A stretch of DNA of 64,000 nucleotides from Serinicoccus profundi. GTDB lineage: Bacteria; Actinomycetota; Actinomycetes; Actinomycetales; Dermatophilaceae. The DNA lies in assembly GCF_008001015.1 (NCBI RefSeq), contig NZ_CP042862.1, positions 2,914,001 to 2,978,000 of the forward strand, given 5' to 3'. The notes beneath the pieces were generated by a model. That model was not told where the DNA came from and made no database searches. It worked only from the letters and a program-made list of their open reading frames with translations. Shown piece by piece: positions 8,644 through 16,494 of the stretch (the first letter of the stretch is position 1; each line of letters opens with the position of its first letter). The translations under genes were made by a program, and so were the position numbers.

Positions 8644-9750
8644 TCATGGAGTCCTCAGCACGCGGACGGGGTCGCGGGTGGCGGCATACACGGCGGGCGG
8701 GACAGCGGCGATCACAGCGGCGACCAGGGCCAGGGTGGCGGTGGCGATGCTGAAGTCGGGCGGCGGTGCGACTCCGGTTCCGATGCGCGACACCGCGAAC
8801 AACCCTGCGCCGACGCCGAGCCCCGCCCCGAGCAGGGCGGGCAGCAGGGTGCGCCCGACCACGAGACCGACGATGGTGACCCTGGTGGCACCCAGCGCAC
8901 GCCGTCGGCCGAGGTCCTTGCGCCGCACCAGCACGTCGGCCAGCACGACGATCGCCACGAGCAGCGCACCGCCGCCCAGCACCCCCAGCAGCAGCGTGGC
9001 CCCGAAGGCTGCGAGGTCGCCGGTGACCTGGGCCTGCAGTTCGGCCAGCGACACCGGGGAGGTCACGGTGAGCGCGTCCGGGGTGGGCGGCGAGACCAGC
9101 GCGACGACCTGCGACTGCGTCGTCTGCGCGGCCGAGGCGTCGGCGAGCACGACGTGCAACGTGTCCAGCGGCTGGTCCGCCGGCGCGACGTACAGCACCC
9201 CGGTGGCGTAGTCGTCGAAGGGCTCGCGCGGGGTGAAGGAGCCCACGACCGACCAGTCGTCCACGACCGTGGTCGAGGCCAGGGCGAGCCATCCGACCGG
9301 ATCCTCCATCCCGAGTTGCTCCATCGCCGTCCCGGTGACGATGGCCTCACCCGGGCCGGGCCATCGTCCGCCGGTGAGCTCGGCGACAGCACTCAGGTCT
9401 CCGTGCATGCCCCAGGCGGGCACCCGGGTGCCGCCCTGCCCGATGACCCCGTTGACGACATCGACCGGGATGAGCGCCCCGATCCCCCGCTCGACCGTCG
9501 ACAGGCTTCTCGCCTGGTCCACCACGGTCGGTGGCAGCAGTCCCGCGCCCCGGGCGTCCGCGACGGACAGCACCCGCGACCCGGCCTCGTCCAGCCGGTC
9601 GACGAGCTGCTGCTCGGCCGCGGCAGTTCGCCCTACCGTGGCGATCGTCGCCGCGCACATCACGGCGACCAGCAGCAGCACGAGCGCCGAGGGCACCTTG
9701 GCGGCCCACGCCGTCGCCGCGGCCTCCCGCAGCACCAACCACGGCCTCAC
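8644..9750 (-). CDS. MacB/FtsX-like ABC transporter permease
   Basis: The 368-residue protein has one N-terminal transmembrane helix (about 15-40), a large extracytoplasmic domain (about 45-240) and three C-terminal helices. This is the FtsX/MacB topology. The RRKDLGRRRALGATR segment after the second helix is typical of the family's cytoplasmic loop. It overlaps the ATPase gene by 4 bp. With the upstream ATPase and membrane-fusion-like adaptor it would form a tripartite exporter or a mechanotransmission complex acting on envelope substrates. Proximity to secreted peptides and lipoproteins suggests bacteriocin export or self-protection; this is inference from context. Confidence 0.85.
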   Translation of the reverse strand: MRPWLVLREAAATAWAAKVPSALVLLLVAVMCAATIATVGRTAAAEQQLVDRLDEAGSRVLSVADARGAGLLPPTVVDQARSLSTVERGIGALIPVDVVNGVIGQGGTRVPAWGMHGDLSAVAELTGGRWPGPGEAIVTGTAMEQLGMEDPVGWLALASTTVVDDWSVVGSFTPREPFDDYATGVLYVAPADQPLDTLHVVLADASAAQTTQSQVVALVSPPTPDALTVTSPVSLAELQAQVTGDLAAFGATLLLGVLGGGALLVAIVVLADVLVRRKDLGRRRALGATRVTIVGLVVGRTLLPALLGAGLGVGAGLFAVSRIGTGVAPPPDFSIATATLALVAAVIAAVPPAVYAATRDPVRVLRTP

Positions 9751-10412
9751 AGCGCGAGCACCTCGTCCGCGTGCTCGAGCACGAAGGGGTCGTGGGTGGC
9801 GATCACCACGGTCCGAGGTATGCCGTCGCCGCGCCCTTCCTGGCCGGCTCCCGCGGCAACGGCGGACAGCGCCGCCAGGACACCGAGCGCGTTGTCACGG
9901 TCCAGGTTGCCCGTCGGTTCGTCCGCCAGCACCACCGAGGGGTCGGTGACCAACGCGCGACACACCGCGACCCGCTGGGCCTGTCCGCCGGAGATCTCCC
10001 CCGGTCGGTGCTCCGCCCTGGCGCCGACCCCCATCTGCTCCAGCAATTCGACGCCGCGGGCACGGGCCTGGCGCAGCGACCACCCGGCATACAGCGCCGG
10101 TTCGATCACCGAGTCGATCACCGTTCGGGTCGGGTCGAGCGACGCGTCCTGGAAGACGAACCCGATGCGCCGCGCCCGCACCCTCGCCCGGGTCGCGTCA
10201 GCGGCGCTGGAGACCGGGTCTCCAGCCAGCATCACCTGCCCCTGGGTGGGCGTCAGCATGAGACCGAGGACGTAGAGCAGGGTGGACTTGCCCCGCCCCG
10301 ACGGCCCGGTGACAGCGGTCACCGCACCCGGGGTGAAGGTGTGGCAAAGCCCGCTGAACAACTCCTCCGCGCCTCTCCGGTAGGCAAACGACAGGTCCTT
10401 CACCGCCAGCAC
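9747..10412 (-). CDS. MacB/LolD-like ABC transporter ATP-binding protein
   Basis: The 221-residue ATPase has Walker A GPSGRGKST, Q-loop GFVFQDASLDP, signature ISGGQAQRVAVCRAL, Walker B VVLADEPTGNLD and switch histidine IATHD. The DEPTGNLD signature places it with MacB/LolD/FtsE-type ATPases that energise FtsX-like permeases. The start at 10412 is 3 nt after the adaptor stop, and its 3' end overlaps the permease, so the three genes are one translational unit. Confidence 0.9.
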   Translation of the reverse strand: MLAVKDLSFAYRRGAEELFSGLCHTFTPGAVTAVTGPSGRGKSTLLYVLGLMLTPTQGQVMLAGDPVSSAADATRARVRARRIGFVFQDASLDPTRTVIDSVIEPALYAGWSLRQARARGVELLEQMGVGARAEHRPGEISGGQAQRVAVCRALVTDPSVVLADEPTGNLDRDNALGVLAALSAVAAGAGQEGRGDGIPRTVVIATHDPFVLEHADEVLAL

Positions 10413-10415
10413 TGC

Positions 10416-11534
10416 TCAGTCACCCTCAGTGGTGCCCGCGTCTTCGCCCGGGACCTCAGCTGGCTCGCCGGTGACCAGGACGGAAATACCAGGCTCGATG
10501 CCGTCCCCCTCGACGATCGCGACCCCCTGACCCGAGCCGATCACCTCGACGTCCACCTCCCCTTCTCTGGTGACCAGGTATGCCGTGCCGTCGGCCCGGG
10601 TGCGCACCGCCGCCGCCGGGACACCAGAACCTTCGACCCGGGGCGTGATGACGACCTCCGAGCGCAGCGTGACCTGCTCATCCCCCGGCAGCACGCCGCA
10701 GTCCTGACCGCACACCGGCCCACCGTCGGGCGCGGTCAGCTCGAACTCGGTCGAGCCCGTCTCATCCACCCGCGACCCGGCGATCACCCCCGTCCACCGC
10801 TGCTCCTCGAACGTGATCTCCACCGTCGCCTCCGCCGGGATCAGCCGCGCCTGCTCGGCCGTCACGACGAGCACGAACTCCCGCTCACCCGTCGGCGCCA
10901 ACACCCCTTCCTCGCCCCCGCCGACACGACTCCCCACCGTGATCGTCTCCCCGAGAGTGACCACCGTCGGCAGGGAAGCCACGCCCACCAGCTCCCCCAG
11001 CATCAGGGTCCCGGTCTGAGGCAGACCCTGGGCCTTCTGCCAGGCCTTGACCGCGCGCTCGGTGCCCGCCCCGAAGTCACCATCCGCTTCGCCCTCGAGC
11101 AACCCCTCAGCGATGAGCAGCTCCTGCAGGACCGCCACGTCATCGCCCTCGAGATCTTTCTGGAGGTCACGCCAGAAAGGCCGCTCGGACTCCACCACCC
11201 GCACCGGAGTACGCCCCACCACGTAGACCACGTCACCGGAGTCGACCTCCCCCGGCGAGATCGAAGTCACCACCCCGGACAACCCGTTCGCCGCCACCGG
11301 GACCGCCGGCTGCCGCAACGTCACCGACAACGGCAAAGAGCGCCCCACCGACCCCTGCGTCACCTCACCCCACACGGCCGCATCAGCCTGCTCCGAAGCG
11401 CCGTCGGCGGCAGGCTCAGCCGGCAACGTCGTCCGCCCCGCCCACCACGAGGCAGCACCGACCCCCACCACCAGCAGCAACACAAAGAGAACCACGCCCA
11501 TCCCGCGCGATGCAGTCCCCGAATCCCTGTTCAT
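10416..11534 (-). CDS. Membrane-anchored adaptor with peptidoglycan-binding domain (HlyD/MacA-like)
   Basis: The 372-residue protein has an N-terminal membrane anchor (residues about 12-32). A PG_binding_1-like segment lies at about 130-180, with VAVLQELLIAEG, DGDFGAGTERAVKAWQ and LPQTGTL. A beta-rich, barrel-like C-terminal region follows with several EVxVTG-type strands. Adaptors of this build are common in actinobacteria next to MacB-type transporters and may contact the cell wall. AGGA precedes the ATG at 11534 with good spacing. A 302-bp copy of its 5' end lies at 13150-13451. Confidence 0.85.
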   Translation of the reverse strand: MNRDSGTASRGMGVVLFVLLLVVGVGAASWWAGRTTLPAEPAADGASEQADAAVWGEVTQGSVGRSLPLSVTLRQPAVPVAANGLSGVVTSISPGEVDSGDVVYVVGRTPVRVVESERPFWRDLQKDLEGDDVAVLQELLIAEGLLEGEADGDFGAGTERAVKAWQKAQGLPQTGTLMLGELVGVASLPTVVTLGETITVGSRVGGGEEGVLAPTGEREFVLVVTAEQARLIPAEATVEITFEEQRWTGVIAGSRVDETGSTEFELTAPDGGPVCGQDCGVLPGDEQVTLRSEVVITPRVEGSGVPAAAVRTRADGTAYLVTREGEVDVEVIGSGQGVAIVEGDGIEPGISVLVTGEPAEVPGEDAGTTEGD

Positions 11535-11625
11535 TCACCGATCCTGCCACACGACGACAGGGACGTCGTCGCGTCTTGTACATGCCGTCCACGAAGCCCC
11601 AGCCGTCATCACCCACTCTCGCGAG

Positions 11626-12168
11626 TCAGTCAAGGTAGATGTCCCCCAAGGATGGCGCTGGACATTGCTCCACCTCCGGTCCAGCTAAAGCGACGTACGG
11701 ATGCCACGGGGCACTGTCCGTCCCACCACTGAGACTTGCCAGATAGGACTCGACGAAAACCTCTTCACTTGGTTCAGGCGTCGCAGGCAGGTCGTGTGAC
11801 TGCAGGCATTCTTTGACGTCCAGCAGGCGCTGATACAATTGCTTGAGCCCCTCCTTACTCGGAAGTGGCATATCAGGATGCTCCCCTGACCGCCTGTCGC
11901 ACATGGCAATAACTTCTTGATCGCGCTCAGAGTCAAGCCCGCTGATCGCGATACTGCCATCACGTTCAACAGTCGTCGGAAAGCCCGACTCATTGAAACA
12001 CTCAGCCTGCTGCTGGTAGTAGGCGCGCACCTGCTGGTCGAATATCTCAAAACTGCGTCGGACTTTCGCCTCGGACCGGGCGTCCTCTCCACCACCGGAG
12101 CAAGCAGCGAGGAGGGCGATGTGCAGCACCGATGCGAGGCTTGCCCGGAAACTCCGAAAAATAGTCAC
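11626..12168 (-). CDS. Four-cysteine lipoprotein B, partner of secreted peptide B
   Basis: The 180-residue protein starts with GTG at 12168, three bases after the TGA of peptide B. Signal peptide and lipobox LLAAC are clear. The mature domain shows the shared paralogue pattern: ECFNESGFPTTV, a central Cys, KECLQSHDL, PSEEVFVESYL, a PW-x-PY segment and EQCPAP near the end. It aligns best with the lipoprotein at 13546. No family is recognised. The one-to-one pairing with a secreted peptide in three places suggests an immunity or chaperone role, by inference. Confidence 0.8.
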   Translation of the reverse strand: MTIFRSFRASLASVLHIALLAACSGGGEDARSEAKVRRSFEIFDQQVRAYYQQQAECFNESGFPTTVERDGSIAISGLDSERDQEVIAMCDRRSGEHPDMPLPSKEGLKQLYQRLLDVKECLQSHDLPATPEPSEEVFVESYLASLSGGTDSAPWHPYVALAGPEVEQCPAPSLGDIYLD

Positions 12169-12171
12169 CTG

Positions 12172-12501
12172 TCAAGGATTACGACAGTATCCGCCGCTTC
12201 GAGTGGTTTCGATGTACCCCGAAGATGAATTGGCGTCTACTGACCACGAACCTCCGGGCCCGCAATATCCCCTCGTCGCCCATCCCAGATTGGTGTAGCG
12301 GTGCGTCTTACCCCCGGGTGCCTTGTGAATCATCGCACCGGTGGCATAGGCCCCTGCATAAGGTGCTGAATACCCTCCGCACCCACTGACGCTCCCTCCG
12401 ATATGCTTCGTCTCGTATGCCAATGCCGGGCTGACTGCGAGGATCGCCGACAGGGCCATCCCTAGCAGGCAGACTCCCGCGCTAGTTCTCCCGATTTTCA
12501 T
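12172..12501 (-). CDS. Secreted Cys-containing peptide B (bacteriocin-like candidate)
   Basis: ATG at 12501, with AGAAAGG six bases upstream, opens 109 residues. The Sec signal ends at SPALA, giving a mature part of about 81 residues rich in Gly, Tyr and Ser with three Cys: near mature position 13 (SGCGG), in the middle (RGYCGPGG) and four residues from the end (GGYCRNP). The first and last Cys positions match peptides A and C, suggesting a disulfide between termini. Size and export resemble lactococcin-972-family bacteriocins, but the hallmark motifs are weak. It is followed within 3 nt by lipoprotein B and preceded 44 bp upstream by lipoprotein C. Confidence 0.75.
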   Translation of the reverse strand: MKIGRTSAGVCLLGMALSAILAVSPALAYETKHIGGSVSGCGGYSAPYAGAYATGAMIHKAPGGKTHRYTNLGWATRGYCGPGGSWSVDANSSSGYIETTRSGGYCRNP

Positions 12502-12545
12502 GGTTAACCTTTCTGTGGTAATCGTGAAGGATTGAAAATGGACGC

Positions 12546-13130
12546 CTACCACCAGTTCTCGTTGTTTGGAGGGCAGTCCTGGGCGGCCTTACGCTGACGA
12601 GACGGTTCAACGAAACCCACGGGAGACGACAAGAGATTACCGCTCCGATACGTGGCCACGAAGGTCTGCAACGTGGGAAGTCCAGGGATGTCGTACCCAG
12701 CCTGCGTCAAGCAGGCGTGCTGAGATGACCACGCCTTATAGTATTGATCGAGATCCGCGTCAGACTGAGGCTCCGGAGGGGCAGGCAGTCTCTCCGTGCA
12801 CGTGCTGTCTGCCTTGAGATAGTCGCTCATCGTACTCTGGTCCACCCCAGAACTACTGACACCCAGATCACCATACTCGGTCACCACTACTTCACTTGGG
12901 AAGCCGAGATTAGCGAGGCAGTCGGCTAACTTGGTTTGATAGTCGCGAGGGCTTCCTGCGAACACCTCGCCCGAGCCACTCACTAGGTCAGGGGCCGAAG
13001 ACGCTGCGCCTGACGCCGGAGCGGAGCGCCCGTCGACCGACGAACAGGAACCCAGACTAACCACTAAGGCTCCGAATGCGAGGATGGCGACCGTTTGTCG
13101 GGACCGCCACGGGGGCAACTGATCATCCAT
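12546..13130 (-). CDS. Four-cysteine lipoprotein C, lacking its own peptide gene
   Basis: The 194-residue protein has a lipobox near residue 29 (SLGSC) and the paralogue pattern DCLANLGFPSEV, a central Cys, ACLTQAGYDI and a final DCPP. Its ATG at 13130 overlaps, as TGATG, the stop of a truncated adaptor gene rather than a secreted-peptide gene. The analogous overlap in the peptide C / lipoprotein D pair is with the peptide. The simplest reading is that a peptide gene once stood here and was replaced by recombination with the adaptor 5' end. Confidence 0.75.
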   Translation of the reverse strand: MDDQLPPWRSRQTVAILAFGALVVSLGSCSSVDGRSAPASGAASSAPDLVSGSGEVFAGSPRDYQTKLADCLANLGFPSEVVVTEYGDLGVSSSGVDQSTMSDYLKADSTCTERLPAPPEPQSDADLDQYYKAWSSQHACLTQAGYDIPGLPTLQTFVATYRSGNLLSSPVGFVEPSRQRKAAQDCPPNNENWW

Positions 13131-13432
13131 CAGCGTCGTTCAGTTATCACCGGCGAGATCGAAGTCACCACCCCGGACAACCCGTTCGCCGCCACCGGGA
13201 CCGCCGGCTGCCGCAACGTCACCGACAACGGCAAAGAGCGCCCCACCGACCCCTGCGTCACCTCACCCCACACGGCCGCATCAGCCTGCCCCAAAGCGCC
13301 GTCGGCGGCAGGCTCAGCCGGCAACGTCGTCCGCGCCGCCCACCACGAGGCCGCACCGACCCCCGCCACCAGCAGCAGGACCACGAGCACCACGCCCAGC
13401 CCGCGCGATGCAGTCCCCGAATCCCTGTTCAT
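13130..13432 (-). pseudogene. Truncated duplicate of the peptidoglycan-binding adaptor (N-terminal 100 aa)
   Basis: Residues 1-94 are nearly identical to the adaptor at 10416-11534: same start MNRDSGTASRG, membrane anchor and following AAVWGEVTQGSVGRSLPL block. It then ends abruptly with VITERR and a stop. DNA identity runs from about 13150 to 13451, matching 11252 to about 11552. The peptidoglycan-binding and C-terminal domains are missing. It keeps the membrane anchor, so a short membrane protein could still be made, but a recombination scar is more likely. Confidence 0.85.
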
Positions 13433-13545
13433 TCACCGATCCTGCCACACCAGGACGCCGCACCGATTTGACGGGCTGCGGAGTTGGAGCGTCGCCCTTC
13501 GCTGCTCTCGTAGCCCTGGCGCCCACCACCATCTCGCATCGATGC

Positions 13546-14139
13546 CTACTCTTCCAGATTGATCGACGGCTCTTGGCACTCCTGCGTCATGATGGGCGCA
13601 TTGCTCTCCGCGGTGATGAACGGGGTCCATGGCGGCCGACCCTCTCGGTAATCCGCCAGGAATACTTCGAAACTCACCGGTTCTTCTGGCGTGAACCCCT
13701 CGGCCACCAAACAGTCAAAGGCTTTGACGTTCTCGTCGTATACCCACCTAATTTCTGCCTCAGACAGTGGGGCAGCCGCCGCCCCATAGTCGACCACCTC
13801 GTCACACTCCACCGACGCCCGCTCGTAGGCTTCGTGCTGCCCACCGACGTCCACCTGCAGCATACCGTCGTCGGTCATTTGCGACGGGAAGCCTCGCTCT
13901 TCGAGACAGGCCTGCAACTGCATCTGTGCCGCTCTCGCGGCGGCACCACGCAGCTCACGAGACGCATCCACGGAGAGGTCGTCCAGATCCGTCGGCGCCG
14001 CGGTGAGTCTGGCGTCGTGCCTTTCCTGCGATGAGTCGTTGCACGAACAGAGAATCACCGCTCCGCAGATGACCGCACAAAGACGGACCACACCGATGGG
14101 CGTTTTTGCGAGGCGGGACCAACGCATCGCTCGGGGCAT
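13546..14139 (-). CDS. Four-cysteine lipoprotein D, partner of secreted peptide C
   Basis: ATG at 14139 shares its first base with the last base of the peptide C TGA (TGATG); a GTG one codon earlier is also possible. The protein of about 197 residues has a lipobox ending CSC near residue 34. The shared pattern follows: ACLEERGFPSQM, VECDEV, DCLVAEGF, FEVFLADYREG, PPWTPF and QECQEP. It is close to lipoprotein B in its C-terminal PW-x-P(F/Y) and E-C motifs. Function unknown; immunity or accessory role inferred from pairing. Confidence 0.8.
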   Translation of the reverse strand: MPRAMRWSRLAKTPIGVVRLCAVICGAVILCSCNDSSQERHDARLTAAPTDLDDLSVDASRELRGAAARAAQMQLQACLEERGFPSQMTDDGMLQVDVGGQHEAYERASVECDEVVDYGAAAAPLSEAEIRWVYDENVKAFDCLVAEGFTPEEPVSFEVFLADYREGRPPWTPFITAESNAPIMTQECQEPSINLEE

Positions 14140-14474
14140 CACGGGGAACCATCACCACAGAACGCGTAGGTTCCAGTCTTATCCAGGTTCACACTGCCCG
14201 TGGCGGCCCAGTAACCTCCGGCGGCCATGCCCTTGACATTGTGCTGCCGCCAACTGGAACTGTACGAGACGATGAGGTACTGGCTACTTCCTGGCCCCAT
14301 GATCTCCCCCTTGCCCTGCCAGCGTGCGTGAGTCCACGGGTCTGTCCAGGAGTTGCACGAGCTGTCGTAGAACCAGCCCGAGTCGCGGACCACCGCGAAC
14401 GCGGGGCCAGCGGTGGATCCCGCTATCAAGATGGCCGCAGCACCGGCAACGATGCTCCTAATGGACTTCTTCAT
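14139..14474 (-). CDS. Secreted Cys-containing peptide C (bacteriocin-like candidate)
   Basis: ATG at 14474, with GGGGAGAG five bases upstream, gives 111 residues. The signal MKKSIRSIVAGAAAILI ends in GPAFA. The mature peptide of about 84 residues has two Cys, near mature position 13 (DSSCNSW) and at TYAFCGDGSP close to the C-terminus. The segment GGYWAATGSVNLDKTGTY faintly recalls the C-terminal half of lactococcin 972, with its GVWAKA and aromatic tail. That resemblance is suggestive only. It is the first gene of the minus-strand run that ends in the exporter genes. Confidence 0.75.
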   Translation of the reverse strand: MKKSIRSIVAGAAAILIAGSTAGPAFAVVRDSGWFYDSSCNSWTDPWTHARWQGKGEIMGPGSSQYLIVSYSSSWRQHNVKGMAAGGYWAATGSVNLDKTGTYAFCGDGSP

Positions 14475-14522
14475 CGTTCTCTCCCCTGTGTGGATCGGCG
14501 GGATGTATTCCCCGGAACTATG

Positions 14523-14555
14523 ACGATACCCCCCCCCCTTGCAGCGATCTGTCAA
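14523..14555 (-). promoter_or_regulatory. Candidate promoter with a G10 tract in its spacer
   Basis: On the minus strand TTGACA (14550-14555) is followed by TATCGT (14523-14528). The 21-bp spacer contains a run of ten G (C at 14529-14538 on the plus strand). The spacer is 3-4 bp longer than optimal, so contraction of the tract would strengthen the promoter. It is about 50 bp upstream of the peptide C start. Confidence 0.45.
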
Positions 14556-14630
14556 CCATGTGAGAGAACCTTTGCCAAGTCTTGACCAACTAATGGGAAT
14601 GGGAACGCCCGCTGGACTGTCAGACGCCCT

Positions 14631-15518
14631 TCATCGCCCTTCCAGCTTGGGGTCGAGCCAGTCCCGCAGGCCGTCGCCGAAGAGATTGAAGCCCAGCACC
14701 GACAGGGCGATGGCGGCCCCCGGGATGAGCGCCAGGTGCGGCGCGGAGCGCAGGGTGGTCTGCGCCTCGTAGAGCATGCGGCCCCAGCTCGCCTGACCGG
14801 TCGGCGTCCCCAGGCCCAGGTAGGCGAGCGCCGCCTCCGCAAGGATCGCGATGGCGAAGGAGACCGAGGCCTGCACGATGACCAGCCCGGCGACGTTGGG
14901 CATGACGTGGCGCACCGCGATCCCGAGCGGCGAGCGCCCCGCGGCCCGGGCGGCGAGGACATACTCGGTCTTCATCACCGACAACGCCCCGGAGCGGGTG
15001 ATCCGCGCAAAGGCCGGGATCGTCGCGATCCCGATCGCGATCATCGCCACCCGGGTCGAGCCGCCGTAGAGCGCGGCGAACATGATCGCCAGCAGCAGGG
15101 CCGGAAACGCCAGGAGCACGTCGTTGCTGCGCATCACCAGCTGCCCCAGCCAGCCAGGAGACATCGCGGCCAGGATCCCCATCGGCACACCGACGACCGC
15201 CGCGACGCCCACGGCGACGAAACCGACATACAGGGTCGTGCGCGCCCCGACGAGGATCTGGGTGAGCACGTCACGCCGCAACCGGTCGGTGCCGAGCCAG
15301 TGCTCGGCGTTCGGCGTCTGGTAGGGCTCGACCGGCAGGACGCGCATGGGTTGGTAGGGCGTCCAGACGTAGGAGAGCAGCGCCAGCGCGACGACGACCG
15401 CGACGATCGCTCCGCCGATGAGCAACGAGGGGTTGAGCCGGCGCCCCGACGACCCACCTGCGGCCGCCTGCCCGGTGTCCTCGAGGCCCTGCGCGGGGGC
15501 GCCCTGGATCTCGCTCAT
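14631..15518 (-). CDS. Peptide ABC transporter permease (DppC type)
   Basis: The 295-residue inner-membrane permease has a DppC/OppC-type N-terminal segment (VLPVEPYQTPNAEHWLGTDRLRRDVLTQI) and an EAA-like loop (EYVLAARAAGRSPLGIAVRHVMPN). About six transmembrane helices are present. It overlaps dppB by 4 bp. In the usual order an ATPase gene would follow, but here its stop is followed by 150 bp and then the peptide C operon; the ATPases resume 9 kb away. Confidence 0.9.
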   Translation of the reverse strand: MSEIQGAPAQGLEDTGQAAAGGSSGRRLNPSLLIGGAIVAVVVALALLSYVWTPYQPMRVLPVEPYQTPNAEHWLGTDRLRRDVLTQILVGARTTLYVGFVAVGVAAVVGVPMGILAAMSPGWLGQLVMRSNDVLLAFPALLLAIMFAALYGGSTRVAMIAIGIATIPAFARITRSGALSVMKTEYVLAARAAGRSPLGIAVRHVMPNVAGLVIVQASVSFAIAILAEAALAYLGLGTPTGQASWGRMLYEAQTTLRSAPHLALIPGAAIALSVLGFNLFGDGLRDWLDPKLEGR

Positions 15519-16465
15519 CGCGACCCCGTCCGCAGCCGCGGGTCGATGACCAGATAGAGCGCGTCGACGAGGAAGGTGATGAGCAGGGTCGCGACGACGA
15601 GCACCATGACCACCGTCTGCACGGTGAGCAGCTCACGCTGGGCGACCGAGTCGAGCAGCAGCGACCCCAGGCCCGGGATGACGAAGACCCGCTCGATGAC
15701 GACGGCACCGACGAGCAGCGTCGCGAGCTGCAGCCCGAGCACGGTGACCACCGGCACGGCGGCGTTGCGCAGCCCGTGCCGCCACAGCGCCTGCACCGGC
15801 CGTAGCCCCTTGGCCCGGGCGGTGCGCAGGTAGTCCTCGCGCAGCACGTCGAGGACGGCCGAGCGGACATACCTCGCGAGCACGGCGGCCTGCACCCCGG
15901 CGAGCGAGATCGCCGGCAGTGCGAGCCGCTGCAGGAAGCCGACCGGGTCCTGCGCCGGCACCGCCCATCCCCCGCTGGGCACCCAGCGCAGCCGCACGGC
16001 GAAGACCGAGATGAGCACGATGCCCGCGAGGAAGGCGGGGATCGCCACGCCCACCTGCGAGACCGCCGACATCACCACGCCGTCGACGTGACGGTGCCGC
16101 ACGGCCATCCAGATGCCGACGGGCACGGCCACGAGGACGGCCAGGAGCATCGCGGTGATGACGAGGATGAGGGTGACCTGGAGCCGGTCGGCGATCTGCG
16201 GCCCGATGGCGGCCTTGGAGATGAACTCGATGCCCGGGTCGAGGGTGAGCATGCCGCGCACCCAGTCGAGGTACTGCACCACGACCGGACGGTCCAGGCC
16301 GAAGTGCTCGCGCAGCGCCACGACCGCCTCGTCCGAGGCGTTGATCCCCAGGGCGACACGCGCCGGGTCACCCGGCAGCACCCGCATGAAGGCGAAGACG
16401 AGCACCGAGGCCGCGAGCACGCTCAGCGCGAAGATCATCGCGCGGTGCAGCAGACGCAAGAGCAT
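15515..16465 (-). CDS. Peptide ABC transporter permease (DppB type)
   Basis: The 316-residue protein starts with the DppB-type first helix and conserved FAFMRVLPGDPARVALG segment, ending with EAA-like loop EDYLRTARAKGLRPVQALWRHGLRNA. About six transmembrane helices. The gene is 29 bp downstream of the binding protein gene and overlaps dppC by 4 bp (a start codon inside the stop region), so the three are one operon. Confidence 0.92.
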   Translation of the reverse strand: MLLRLLHRAMIFALSVLAASVLVFAFMRVLPGDPARVALGINASDEAVVALREHFGLDRPVVVQYLDWVRGMLTLDPGIEFISKAAIGPQIADRLQVTLILVITAMLLAVLVAVPVGIWMAVRHRHVDGVVMSAVSQVGVAIPAFLAGIVLISVFAVRLRWVPSGGWAVPAQDPVGFLQRLALPAISLAGVQAAVLARYVRSAVLDVLREDYLRTARAKGLRPVQALWRHGLRNAAVPVVTVLGLQLATLLVGAVVIERVFVIPGLGSLLLDSVAQRELLTVQTVVMVLVVATLLITFLVDALYLVIDPRLRTGSR

Positions 16466-16494
16466 GCCAGCACCCTATGCCGGGGCCTCCCCGC

